A stretch of DNA of 64,000 bases from Leifsonia aquatica H1aii (GTDB lineage: Bacteria > Actinomycetota > Actinomycetes > Actinomycetales > Microbacteriaceae): assembly GCF_000633535.1 (NCBI RefSeq), contig NZ_AYMR01000010.1, forward strand, positions 58,178-122,177, written 5' to 3'. How positions within the stretch are numbered: position 1 is the first letter of the stretch; the number at the start of each line of letters is the position of its first letter. Both the position numbers and the translations under genes were made by a program. The notes under the pieces were generated by a model that was not told the DNA's origin, made no database searches, and worked only from the letters and a program-made list of their open reading frames with translations. Shown piece by piece: positions 36,833 through 44,659 of this stretch.

Positions 36833-37306
36833 ATGTCCTGCATCCGGTTCAACACCCCCGCTCAGCGTCAGGCGATGCGTGAGCACAGCCCGGCGATGCT
36901 CACGGCGGAGGAGGCGGCGGCACTGCATCCCGCGCCCGAGGTGACGGAGAGCAAGATCCGCCGGCTGCGCCTGCTCGCCCGCGACGCCAATCCGAAGATC
37001 CGGGAGGCCGTCGCGAGCAGCTACAACACCCCCGTCGACCTGTTCCAGGCGCTCGCGACCGATCCCGACGAGGGCGTCCGCGGCTGCGTCGCCAAGAACG
37101 AGGCGACCCCGTGCGACATCCTGCGGGAGCTGGCCGACGACCGCTCCGAGACGGTGCGCGGCTGGGTGGCCGTGAACTACTTCGTGCCGGCCGACGTGAT
37201 GGAGAAACTCGCCGGCGATCGCAGCCGCACGGTCCGCAGCCTGGTGAAGTGGAAGGCGCAGCTGGCCGAAGAGGCCGCCGCCGAGGCTGCTCCCGTCTCG
37301 GTCTGA
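36833..37306 (+). CDS. Variant leucine-rich repeat (LRV)-like protein
   Basis: A 157-aa helical-repeat protein. Three copies of a ~25-residue unit are visible, e.g. IREAVASSYNTPVDLFQALA, VRGCVAKNEATPCDILRELA and VRGWVAVNYFVPADVMEKLA, matching the R-x2-VA-x-N-x2-TP-x-D-x-L-x2-LA pattern of LRV repeats. No enzymatic motif is present. Such repeats usually bind proteins or nucleic acids. It is three bases upstream of the S4-domain gene and probably co-transcribed with it and the DUF72 gene. Function unknown. Confidence 0.72.
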   Translation: MSCIRFNTPAQRQAMREHSPAMLTAEEAAALHPAPEVTESKIRRLRLLARDANPKIREAVASSYNTPVDLFQALATDPDEGVRGCVAKNEATPCDILRELADDRSETVRGWVAVNYFVPADVMEKLAGDRSRTVRSLVKWKAQLAEEAAAEAAPVSV

Positions 37307-37308
37307 CC

Positions 37309-37680
37309 GTGCCCGATCCGTCGAGCGTCCGCGTCGATTCGTGGGCCTGGGCCGTGCGGCTGTTCAAGACGCGCTCGGCCGCATCCGACGCGGCCAAGGC
37401 CGGGCACCTGAAGGTCAACGGCGAGCGCGCCAAGCCCTCGCAGCCGGTGAAGGTCGGCGACGAAGTCCGCGCGTTCGTGGCCGGTTCGGAGAAGATCTAC
37501 ATCGCCCGGCGCCTCATCGTGAAGCGCGTGGGCGCCGCGGTCGCGGAGGAGTGCATCGAGGACCGCACCCCTCCCCCGCCTCCGAAGACCGAGCGGCCGA
37601 CCGATGTGACGCGCGAGCGCGGCGCCGGCCGGCCGACGAAGCGCGACCGCCGCTTGATCGAGCAGCTGCGGGGGCATTGA
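37309..37680 (+). CDS. RNA-binding S4-domain protein (Hsp15-like)
   Basis: A 123-aa S4-domain protein from GTG 37309, two bases after the preceding stop. The S4 fold is VRVDSWAWAVRLFKTRSAA, KAGHLKVNGERAKPSQPVKV and GDEVRAF. The C-terminus is a basic, Pro-rich tail (PPPPPKTERPTDVTRERG, then RPTKRDRRLIEQLRG) as in Hsp15/YrfH-like proteins, which bind the 50S subunit with a stalled nascent chain in E. coli. The role here is inferred. The stop overlaps the DUF72 start (TGATG). Confidence 0.85.
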   Translation: MPDPSSVRVDSWAWAVRLFKTRSAASDAAKAGHLKVNGERAKPSQPVKVGDEVRAFVAGSEKIYIARRLIVKRVGAAVAEECIEDRTPPPPPKTERPTDVTRERGAGRPTKRDRRLIEQLRGH

Positions 37681-38513
37681 TGGCGTCGCCGGCGGTCGGC
37701 ACCTCCCGGGTCGGGATCGCCGGGTGGACGTATGCGCCCTGGCGCGGGGCGTTCTACCCGACGGGGCTCCCCCACCGCGCCGAATTGGCCTACGCGGCCG
37801 AGCGGCTCGACTCGATCGAGCTCAACGGCAGCTTCTACGCGCTGCAACGCCCCAGCAGCTGGCGGACCTGGGCGGCGGCGACCCCGGAGGACTTCGTTTT
37901 CTCGGTGAAGGGCGGCCGGTACATCACCCACATCCTGCGCCTGAAGAACACGCGGGAGGCGCTGGCGAACTTCTTCGCCTCCGGCATGCTCACGCTCGGC
38001 CCGAAGCTCGGCCCGCTGCTGTGGCAGCTGCCGCCGAACCTGCCCTTCGACCCCGACGCGCTCGATGCCTTCCTCGGTTCGCTGCCGACGACCGCGCGCG
38101 CCGCCGCGGAGCTGGCGGGCGAGAGCACCCTCGACGAGGACAGAAGGGACGCGACGGTGCCGGCCGACTTTCCGCTGCGGCACGCGGTGGAGGCCCGGCA
38201 CCCGTCCTTCGCCGACCCGGCGTTCGCCCGGATCGCCCGTGAGCACGGCGCGGCCGTGGTGGTGGCCGACACCGCCGGACGCTATCCGTTGCTGCGCGAG
38301 GTCACGGCCGACTTCGTCTACGTGCGGCTGCACGGCGACGAGGAGCTCTACACGAGCGGCTACACGGACGAGGCGCTCGACCGCTGGGCCGCCGATGTGC
38401 ACGCCTGGCTCGGCGACGGCCTCGACGTCTACGCCTACTTCGACAACGACGTGAAGGTGCGGGCGCCGTACGACGCGATGGCCCTGCGCGAGCGGCTCTC
38501 CCGCCCGGCGTAG
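37680..38513 (+). CDS. DUF72 domain-containing protein
   Basis: A 277-aa TIM-barrel-like protein of the DUF72 (YecE) family. The start MASPAVGTSRVGIAGWTYAP is followed by family motifs NGSFYALQRPSSWRTWA, FSVKGGRYITHILRL and WQLPPNLPFD, and ends with DVYAYFDNDVKVRAPYDA. The function is unknown; members are widespread and soluble. ATG 37680 overlaps the previous stop. Its 3' end is followed by the 70-bp palindrome, which probably terminates the three-gene unit. Confidence 0.88.
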   Translation: MASPAVGTSRVGIAGWTYAPWRGAFYPTGLPHRAELAYAAERLDSIELNGSFYALQRPSSWRTWAAATPEDFVFSVKGGRYITHILRLKNTREALANFFASGMLTLGPKLGPLLWQLPPNLPFDPDALDAFLGSLPTTARAAAELAGESTLDEDRRDATVPADFPLRHAVEARHPSFADPAFARIAREHGAAVVVADTAGRYPLLREVTADFVYVRLHGDEELYTSGYTDEALDRWAADVHAWLGDGLDVYAYFDNDVKVRAPYDAMALRERLSRPA

Positions 38514-38518
38514 CGGCC

Positions 38519-38588
38519 GCGACCGCTGCGGTTCGGGACGAACGCGGCGCGGCGCGGCGGCGCGCTCGTCCCGAACCGCAGCGGTCGC
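38519..38588. repeat. Long inverted repeat, 23-bp arms, 24-nt G+C loop
   Basis: The left arm contains GACCGCTGCGGTTCGGGACG and the right arm its exact complement. It lies between the convergent DUF72 and glyoxalase-fold genes and shares the TTCGGGACGA/TCGTCCCGAA core with the element at 61130-61290. Likely a two-way terminator. Confidence 0.88.
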
Positions 38589-38630
38589 CGGCCGGGCGAA
38601 GCGAGAGCGGCGCGGGCCGGGAGCGGGCGG

Positions 38631-39029
38631 TCAGTCCTGGAGGACCGAGAGCACGTTTCCCGCGGGGTCGCGGAACCAGGCGATGTCGGGCCCGCGATTC
38701 TGGCTGCGCCCGCGCAGGACGCCCTTCTCGTCGGTCGGGAGGTTCTCGTCGTCGTAGATCGCCGTGGCCACGCCGCGGGCGTTGAGGTCGTCGACGGCGG
38801 CGTCGATGTCCGCCACGACCAGATTGAGGATGGTGAAGGTCGCCGGCTGGTGGTCGGGCTTCGGGTAGACGAAGACGTGGGAGCCGGTCGGGAGGGCGAT
38901 GTCGAGGTTGCCCATCGGGCCGTCGGTGACGTCGAGTCCAAGGGTGTCGCGGTAGAACGTGCGTGCCGCGTCGATGTCGTCGACGCTGAAACCGCTGAAG
39001 ATGTCGAGTGGTGTGACCATGCGGCCCAC
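38631..39029 (-). CDS. VOC-superfamily (glyoxalase/bleomycin-resistance-like) protein
   Basis: A 132-aa single-chain vicinal-oxygen-chelate protein. GTG 39029 is favoured by GGAGG six bases upstream; ATG 39020 is the alternative. Two beta-alpha-beta-beta-beta halves are visible: FSVDDIDAARTFYRDTLGLD and LVVADIDAAVDDLNARGVAT, ending in WFRDPAGNVLSVLQD. The terminal Glu metal ligand usual in glyoxalases is not obvious, so the substrate is unknown. It converges on the palindrome at 38519-38588. Confidence 0.82.
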   Translation of the reverse strand: MGRMVTPLDIFSGFSVDDIDAARTFYRDTLGLDVTDGPMGNLDIALPTGSHVFVYPKPDHQPATFTILNLVVADIDAAVDDLNARGVATAIYDDENLPTDEKGVLRGRSQNRGPDIAWFRDPAGNVLSVLQD

Positions 39030-39053
39030 TCTGCCCCTCCCGGCCTTCCGCGT

Positions 39054-40004
39054 CTAGACGAAGCGGACGGCCTCCTGCAGCCGGGTGCGCAGCTCGAAGG
39101 CGCGGTCGACGCTCTCGCGGGCGGCGGCGTTCGCGCCGTCGCGGAGGATGGTCGGCAGCAGCGAGCGGCGCACGACCAGCGAACCGGCGAGCCGGCCGCG
39201 CTGCACCACGTCGACCGGCACGGCGAGGGCGTCGTCGGGCACCACGACGATCAGGGTCGTGAACCGCACGCCCGCCTGCCGGCCGAAGCTCTTCGCCGCG
39301 CGGTGCAGGTCGTGGAACGGCTCCTCGCCCGGTGCGATGCCGGGGCCGACCAGCTCGCCCTTGGCCAGCTTGACCTCGGCTCCCCAATCGGCCGAGCGCA
39401 GGGCGAAGAGCCCGGCAGGGCCGAGCACGATGTGGTCGAGCTTGGCGTCGGAGGAGGGGTGGACGGCGACGTCGTTCCAGATGGTGAAGCCGATCCCGAG
39501 GCCGGAGACGGCGCGCGCGGTCGCCTCCTCGGCGAGCGCCTCCGCGAGGAGCCCGCGGATCTCTCGGGGCGCGGAGCGCACCAGCGCCGGGTCGTAAGGG
39601 TCGTCGAGCTCGGTGCCGCGGCCGACCCACTCGCGCAGCAGGATGAGGTAGCGCTCCCGGGCCCGTCCCCCCGGGTGGCCGTAGCTGCGCGCCTTGACCG
39701 TGGCGCCGCGGCCCGACCGGGTGGAGTGGAAGGTCGCGCTGAAGCCTCCGCCGTCGCCGTCGTACCCGCCGGCCACGGCGTCGACCACGACGGTCTCGCC
39801 GCGGTCGTAGCGGGCACGGTCGTCCGGTTCGCCGATCAGCTCCCACGCCTCCTGCACCGCCTGGAACGCCGCGGCCGTGCCGCCGGTGTCGGGATGGGTC
39901 TGCCGGGCGAGGCGACGGTAGGCGCGGCGCAGCTCCTCCTGGGTCGCCGTGGAGCGGACGCCGAGCACCTCGTACGGGGTGGGTGCGGCGGGGCTGTCGC
40001 TCAT
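39054..40004 (-). CDS. J-domain protein fused to a NERD-like domain
   Basis: A 316-aa protein from ATG 40004. The N-terminal J domain (about 8-68) is typical: YEVLGVRSTATQEELRRAYR and QTHPDTGG with the H37-P-D39 motif that stimulates DnaK. After a Gly-rich linker, residues ~160-250 include IGFTIWNDVAVHPSSDAKLD, HIVLGPAGLFAL and WGAEVKLAKGE, matching the NERD (nuclease-related) domain core. The C-terminal ~60 residues are helical. The combination suggests chaperone recruitment to a nucleic-acid- or stress-related activity, but nuclease residues are only partly recognisable. It is 24 bases upstream of the VOC gene. Confidence 0.75.
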   Translation of the reverse strand: MSDSPAAPTPYEVLGVRSTATQEELRRAYRRLARQTHPDTGGTAAAFQAVQEAWELIGEPDDRARYDRGETVVVDAVAGGYDGDGGGFSATFHSTRSGRGATVKARSYGHPGGRARERYLILLREWVGRGTELDDPYDPALVRSAPREIRGLLAEALAEEATARAVSGLGIGFTIWNDVAVHPSSDAKLDHIVLGPAGLFALRSADWGAEVKLAKGELVGPGIAPGEEPFHDLHRAAKSFGRQAGVRFTTLIVVVPDDALAVPVDVVQRGRLAGSLVVRRSLLPTILRDGANAAARESVDRAFELRTRLQEAVRFV

Positions 40005-40175
40005 GCGTCGGGTGATCCTTCGGTCGGCGGGAGGGTCGGATTCCGACGATAGCGCGCCCGTCCGGGCGTTTGCTCGATTTCGACGAGGGCGAAATTCGGA
40101 TTGCGGACGATAACTGACCGCTTGCCTCCCTACGCTGGGAGGACAACGGAAGACACGGACAGAAAGGCACCGACC

Positions 40176-40556
40176 ATGGCCATCAGCGACTGGCGCATCG
40201 AGCTCATCATCCTCCCCGTCACCGACGTCGACCGGGCGAAGGAGTTCTACGTGAAGAAGCTCGGCTGGAACGCCGACCACGACCAGCGCGTCTCCCCCAC
40301 GCTGCGTTTCGTGCAGGTGACGCCGCCCGGATCCGCCTGCTCGATCGCCTTCGGCGAGAGCCTCACCGAGATGGAGCCGGGCACCATGCAGGGACTGCAG
40401 ATCGTGATTCCGGACGCCGATGCGGCGCTCGCCCACCTGCAGGAGAACGGCGTCGAGGCGCAGGGCGTCGCCGACCTCGCCTGGGGCCGCTTCGTGACGT
40501 TCACCGACCCGGACGGCAACGCGTGGTCGCTGCAGGAGCTCCCGCAGCGGTCGTAG
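40176..40556 (+). CDS. VOC-superfamily protein (glyoxalase-like)
   Basis: A 126-aa VOC-fold protein. ATG 40176 follows AGAAAGG. The order WRIELIILPVTDVDRAKEFY, VKKLGWNADHD, TPPGSACSIAFG, LQIVIPDADAALAHLQENGV and FTDPDGNAWSLQELP is standard; the final E (LQEL) can be a metal ligand. Related proteins are often called glyoxalase or dioxygenase without proof. A TACGCT hexamer at 40131-40136 may be its promoter, giving a leader of about 38 bases. It converges with crtEb. Confidence 0.82.
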   Translation: MAISDWRIELIILPVTDVDRAKEFYVKKLGWNADHDQRVSPTLRFVQVTPPGSACSIAFGESLTEMEPGTMQGLQIVIPDADAALAHLQENGVEAQGVADLAWGRFVTFTDPDGNAWSLQELPQRS

Positions 40557-40595
40557 CCGGACCACGCCGATCCCGGCCGATCCCTGCCGCCCGGC

Positions 40596-41474
40596 TCAGC
40601 CGAGAGCGTAGCCGATCAGCAGCATCGTGACGACGAAGCCGCAGGCGTAGTTGATCCAGAGGAAGCGCCGCCAGCCCCGGTTGGCGGCGCTCGCCTGCGC
40701 GTCGGGGATCGACCAGTAGGGGGCGGCCGCCAGGATGTACGGCACCGCGAGGAGCGCCGCCAGCGGTCCCGGCCATGCGGTGCCGAGCATGCAGAGTCCG
40801 GCCAGTGCCCAGGACCCGATCGCGACGCGGGTGGTCCGTGCCGCGCCGAGCACGGTGGCGATGGAGGCGATGCCGCCCTCACGGTCGGGGACGACGTCCT
40901 GCACGGCCCCGAAGGCGTGGCTGCCGATCCCCCAGAGGAAGAAGGCCAGCAGCAGCAGCCACAGCTGCGGGGTGAAGACGGCTCCGGCGAGCACGAGGCC
41001 GTACAGCCCCGGGCTGACGAAGTGGAAGCTGGAGGTCGCAGAGTCCAGGAACGGGATCTCCTTGAACCGCAGCCCGCGCACCGAGTACGCGAGCACGGCG
41101 AACACGCTGGCGGCGAGCACGAGCCACGACAGCGGAGAGCCGACGACGACCAGGTAGATCAGGAACGGGAGGCTCGTCGCCGCCGAGGCGATCAGCGTGC
41201 GCCGGTGCATCCCCCGGTCGAGCAGGGCCCCCTCCGCGCCGCCCTTGCGGGGGTTGCGCAGATCCGACTCGTAGTCGAAGACGTCGTTCACGCCGTACAT
41301 GGTGAGGTTGTACGGGACGAGGAAGTACAGCGTGCCCACGACGAACGTGACGTCGACGCGTCCGGTGACGAGCAGGAAGGCCGCCGCGAACGGGAAGGCC
41401 GTGTTGATCCAGCTGAGCGGCCGGGAGGCGATCAGCAGCTGGCGCCAGGGAGCGGGGGCGGTCGTCGTGGTCAC
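40596..41474 (-). CDS. crtEb: Lycopene elongase / UbiA-type prenyltransferase (CrtEb)
   Basis: Membrane prenyltransferase of 292 aa that adds C5 units to both ends of lycopene to give C50 flavuxanthin-type products. The first aspartate motif is NDVFDYESDLRNPRKGG and a second D-rich motif is QDVVPDREGG. Seven to nine hydrophobic helices are visible. GTG 41474 overlaps the crtYf stop region (4 bases). The gene is the last of the crt operon, the same position as in Corynebacterium and Micrococcus C50 clusters, which makes the elongase assignment stronger than a generic UbiA call. Confidence 0.88.
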   Translation of the reverse strand: MTTTTAPAPWRQLLIASRPLSWINTAFPFAAAFLLVTGRVDVTFVVGTLYFLVPYNLTMYGVNDVFDYESDLRNPRKGGAEGALLDRGMHRRTLIASAATSLPFLIYLVVVGSPLSWLVLAASVFAVLAYSVRGLRFKEIPFLDSATSSFHFVSPGLYGLVLAGAVFTPQLWLLLLAFFLWGIGSHAFGAVQDVVPDREGGIASIATVLGAARTTRVAIGSWALAGLCMLGTAWPGPLAALLAVPYILAAAPYWSIPDAQASAANRGWRRFLWINYACGFVVTMLLIGYALG

Positions 41475-41821
41475 CGTCCCTCCCGTCCGCGCGCCGGCGC
41501 GGCGCGGCGCGGCCGCCGGCGCAGCAGCAGCCACACGGCCGGGAGCAGCAGGAGCCCGGCGATCGGATACGCGAAGTCCTCCACCGGCACCAGGCCGAGA
41601 CGGAGGCCGGTGAGATGCGCGTCGCCGTAGGTCATCAGCCCGGCGCCGATCATCAGGTTGTCGAAGACCGCGGTGAGCACGCCGATCAGCACTCCGGCCG
41701 CGAGCACCGGGAGGGCCCAGCGGCGCAGCAGCGGCCGGCGATCGGGAGCACGCACCAGTGCGACGGCCAGGACGGCGGCCGCGACGACGAGGAAGACGAG
41801 GCTGAGCCACAGGTAGGTCAT
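41471..41821 (-). CDS. crtYf: C50 carotenoid cyclase subunit (CrtYf/Yd type)
   Basis: Small membrane protein of 116 aa with three helices, one half of the heterodimeric carotenoid cyclase. The motif VPVEDFAYPIAGLLLL carries the conserved acidic pair of the lycopene-cyclase domain family. It starts at ATG 41821, overlapping the crtYe stop, and ends in a basic tail. With CrtYe it cyclises the C50 backbone; epsilon, gamma or beta rings (decaprenoxanthin, sarcinaxanthin or C.p. 450) cannot be told apart by eye. Confidence 0.87.
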   Translation of the reverse strand: MTYLWLSLVFLVVAAAVLAVALVRAPDRRPLLRRWALPVLAAGVLIGVLTAVFDNLMIGAGLMTYGDAHLTGLRLGLVPVEDFAYPIAGLLLLPAVWLLLRRRPRRAAPARGREGR

Positions 41822-42147
41822 GGGCGGCCCGCCTTCCACCGGTCGAGGACCGCCCGGGCGCCGAAGATCAGCACCAGGGTCAGGTAGCAGAGGAAGAGCA
41901 GGAAGAACAGCTCCTCCAGCGGCAGCTCGGGCGCGACCTCGATGCCGGTCATGAAGCGCGATCCGCCGCGCGCGAAGATGCCCAGCGCGATGCCGAAGGC
42001 GTCCCAGGCGAGGAAGAACACGAGGCCGACCGCCAGCGTGACGGCGGCGCGCCGCGCATCCCGCCAGAAGACCAGGCCGAACCGGCGGTCGAGGAGCACC
42101 ATCGCGCCCAGCGAGACCAGCAGGGCGAGCAGGTAGACCAGGTTCAC
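41818..42147 (-). CDS. crtYe: C50 carotenoid cyclase subunit (CrtYe/Yc type)
   Basis: The partner cyclase subunit, 109 aa with three membrane helices. GTG 42147 overlaps the crtI stop (GTGA). The conserved PELPLEELFFLLFLCYLTLV segment is the catalytic-type motif of the lycopene-cyclase domain family. The gene order crtI-crtYe-crtYf-crtEb is exactly that of known C50 operons. Confidence 0.87.
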   Translation of the reverse strand: MNLVYLLALLVSLGAMVLLDRRFGLVFWRDARRAAVTLAVGLVFFLAWDAFGIALGIFARGGSRFMTGIEVAPELPLEELFFLLFLCYLTLVLIFGARAVLDRWKAGRP

Positions 42148-43757
42148 CGCACACGCTCCCGCTGCGGCGCACGGGCGCTCGGCTCCGGCATGAGCGGTTC
42201 GGGCATCGGCGTCGCCGTGGTGTCGCCGCGCAGACGCTTGACGACGAGTTCGGCACTGATCAGGCACATCGGCAGACCGATGCCGGGGATGGTCGAGCAG
42301 CCCGCGTAGTAGAGGCCGTCGACCCGCTCGGACGCGTTGCCGGGCCGGAAGAAGGCGCTCTGCCGGAGCGTGTGCGCCGGCCCCAGGGCTCCCCCGCTCC
42401 AGGCGTTGACGTCGCGCGCGAAGTCCTCCGGCCCGATCGTCCGGCGCAGCACGACGCGGTCGGCGAGGTCGTCGATGCCCGCCCAGGCCGCCACCTGCGC
42501 GATGGCGGCATCGGCGGTGCGCTCGACGAGCCGGTCCCCGTCGCCGTCGACACCGCCGGAGCCGATGGACACGTCCGCCGGAACAGGGACGAGCACGAAC
42601 AGGTTCTCGTAGCCGTCCGGCGCGACCGCCGGATCGGTCTCGCTCGGTTTGCACACGTAGAGGGACGCGGGGTCCGGGATGCCGGGCTCCGCACCGTAGA
42701 TGCGCTCGAAGTTGGCGGCCCAGTCGGTGGTGAAGAACAGGTTGTGGTGGGTGAGCTGCGGCAGCCTCCCGCGCACGCCCAGCAGGACGAGCACCGCGCC
42801 GGGCCCGGGGTCGCGCTTCTCCCAGACGCGCTCGGGATGGGTGCGCAGCTCGGGCGGCAGGAGCCGCGTCTCGGTGTGGTGCAGGTCGGCGGCCGAGACG
42901 ACCACGTCCGCGCCGAGCTCCTGCAGGTCACCGGTGGCGCCGACGTACGAGACGCCGGTGGCGCGGGCGCGGGAGCGTCCTCCCGCGGTGCGGATCGCCG
43001 TGACCCGGGCGCCGGTGACGATCCGCACCCCGGCGTCGGCGGCGAGCGCCGCGACCCGGTCGATCAGCGCGGCGAAACCGCCCAGCGGGTAGCGCACGCC
43101 GTCGTCGAGATCGAGGTGGCTCATCAGGCTGTACATGCTCGGGGCGCGGTCGGGCGAGGTGCCGAGGAAGACTGCGGGATAGCCCAGGATCTGCCGCAGC
43201 CGCACGTCGCGCACGAACCCGGCGGCATAGCGGTCCAGGGGCTCCAGCAGCAGCCGGAGGAGTCGGCCCGTCCGCCGCAGGACCGCTCGGGAGAGCAACG
43301 GACGCAGGGACGCGAACGTGCCGTAGAGGAAGGTCGAGACGGCCATCCGGTACGTCTCGCCGGCGCGGGCGAGGTAGCGGTCGAGCGCGGCGCCGGCCCC
43401 GGGCTCGACACTCTCGAACAGGGCGCGGTTGGCGGCGCCGTCGGCGCGCACCTCGAGCGGCTCGCGGCCGTCCTCCGAGAACACCCGGTAGCCGGGGTCG
43501 AGGGTGACGAGGTCCAGCTGCTCGGCGGTGCTGGTGCCCAGCAGTCCGAAGAAGTGGTCGAACACCTCCGGCATCAGGTACCAGGAGGGCCCGGTGTCGA
43601 AGCGGAACCCGTCGTGCGACCAGCTGCCGGCCCGGCCGCCGACCACCGGGGACTGCTCCAGCAGGGTGACCTCGTGGCCGTCGCGTGCGAGGAGCGCCGC
43701 GGAGGCCAGCCCGGCGATGCCGCCGCCCACGACGACGACCCGGCGCCGCCCGGTCAT
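42144..43757 (-). CDS. crtI: Phytoene desaturase CrtI
   Basis: FAD-dependent desaturase of 537 aa that converts phytoene to lycopene. The N-terminal dinucleotide motif is VVVVGGGIAGLASAALLARD, followed by PVVGGRAGSW. The C-terminal signature includes DGLYYAGCSTIPGIGLPMCL, typical of CrtI. ATG 43757 overlaps the crtB stop by four bases. A Pro/Glu-rich C-terminal extension of about 25 residues follows the conserved end. Membrane-associated. Confidence 0.95.
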   Translation of the reverse strand: MTGRRRVVVVGGGIAGLASAALLARDGHEVTLLEQSPVVGGRAGSWSHDGFRFDTGPSWYLMPEVFDHFFGLLGTSTAEQLDLVTLDPGYRVFSEDGREPLEVRADGAANRALFESVEPGAGAALDRYLARAGETYRMAVSTFLYGTFASLRPLLSRAVLRRTGRLLRLLLEPLDRYAAGFVRDVRLRQILGYPAVFLGTSPDRAPSMYSLMSHLDLDDGVRYPLGGFAALIDRVAALAADAGVRIVTGARVTAIRTAGGRSRARATGVSYVGATGDLQELGADVVVSAADLHHTETRLLPPELRTHPERVWEKRDPGPGAVLVLLGVRGRLPQLTHHNLFFTTDWAANFERIYGAEPGIPDPASLYVCKPSETDPAVAPDGYENLFVLVPVPADVSIGSGGVDGDGDRLVERTADAAIAQVAAWAGIDDLADRVVLRRTIGPEDFARDVNAWSGGALGPAHTLRQSAFFRPGNASERVDGLYYAGCSTIPGIGLPMCLISAELVVKRLRGDTTATPMPEPLMPEPSARAPQRERVR

Positions 43758-44659
43758 CGGCGCGACCCGGCGCCGACCCGGACGAGGATGGCGAGCTTGG
43801 TGCGGGTCGGCACGCTCACCCGGCGCTGCAGCAGGTCGGTCGCCGGAGTGGAGCGGATGCGGTCGCTCAGCTCGGCGAACAGCCCGTGCGCGGCGAGCAC
43901 GGCCCGTCGGCAGCCGTCCGGCAGCTCGGGGATGACGTCGGCGGCCGCACCGAGGTCGCAGTCGATGTCGACGACCAGCGCGAGCTTCTGCCGTTCGGTG
44001 AGCCGGGCCGGGTCGATGCCCGGGAAATAGCTGCGGCCGAGCTCGGTGTAGTCGACGGCGAGGTCGCGCAGGAAGTTGATCTTCTGGAAGGCCGCGCCGA
44101 GCCGGCGTGCGCCGTCCTCCAGGCGACGGCGGGTCTCCACGGGCACCGAGCGGCCGCTGAGGAACGCGGCGAGGCACATCAGGCCGATCACTTCGGCGGA
44201 GCCGTAGATGTACTCGCGCAGCTCGTCCGCGCTGAAATCGACCGGGCTCAGGTCGCGGCGCATCGACGCGAAGAACGGGCGGGTGAGCTCGGTGCCGAAA
44301 CCGGCGCTGCGGGCGGTCGCCGCGAACGAGTGGACGACGACGTTCGCGCTGTACCCGGTGCGCATCGCACGTTCGGTGTCCGCCTCCAGCGCATCGAGCA
44401 GCTCGCGCTGGTCTGCCACGGTCAGCCCCGCCTCGGCAGCCGCTCCGTCGACGATCTCGTCGGCCACCCGCACCAGCGAGTACACGTCCTCCACCCGGGG
44501 GCGGACCTCGGCGCCGAGAAGGCGGGTCGCCATCCCGAAGGAGGTCGAGTACTCCCGGATGATCGTCGCGGCCCCGGCGTGCGCCGCACGGGTGTAGAGG
44601 GCGAGGTCGGTGGGATGCGCTCCGGCGGGGGCGGTGCCGGCGACCGGCGCCCGGGTCAT
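43754..44659 (-). CDS. crtB: Phytoene synthase CrtB
   Basis: Condenses two GGPP into phytoene. The protein is 301 aa. The two aspartate-rich motifs are VADEIVDGAA (DxxxD type) and FLRDLAVDYTELGRSYFP; the YSTSFGMATRLL start and YIYGSAEVIGLMCLAAF are conserved. ATG 44659 overlaps the crtE stop (ATGA). It is second in the operon. Confidence 0.95.
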   Translation of the reverse strand: MTRAPVAGTAPAGAHPTDLALYTRAAHAGAATIIREYSTSFGMATRLLGAEVRPRVEDVYSLVRVADEIVDGAAAEAGLTVADQRELLDALEADTERAMRTGYSANVVVHSFAATARSAGFGTELTRPFFASMRRDLSPVDFSADELREYIYGSAEVIGLMCLAAFLSGRSVPVETRRRLEDGARRLGAAFQKINFLRDLAVDYTELGRSYFPGIDPARLTERQKLALVVDIDCDLGAAADVIPELPDGCRRAVLAAHGLFAELSDRIRSTPATDLLQRRVSVPTRTKLAILVRVGAGSRR

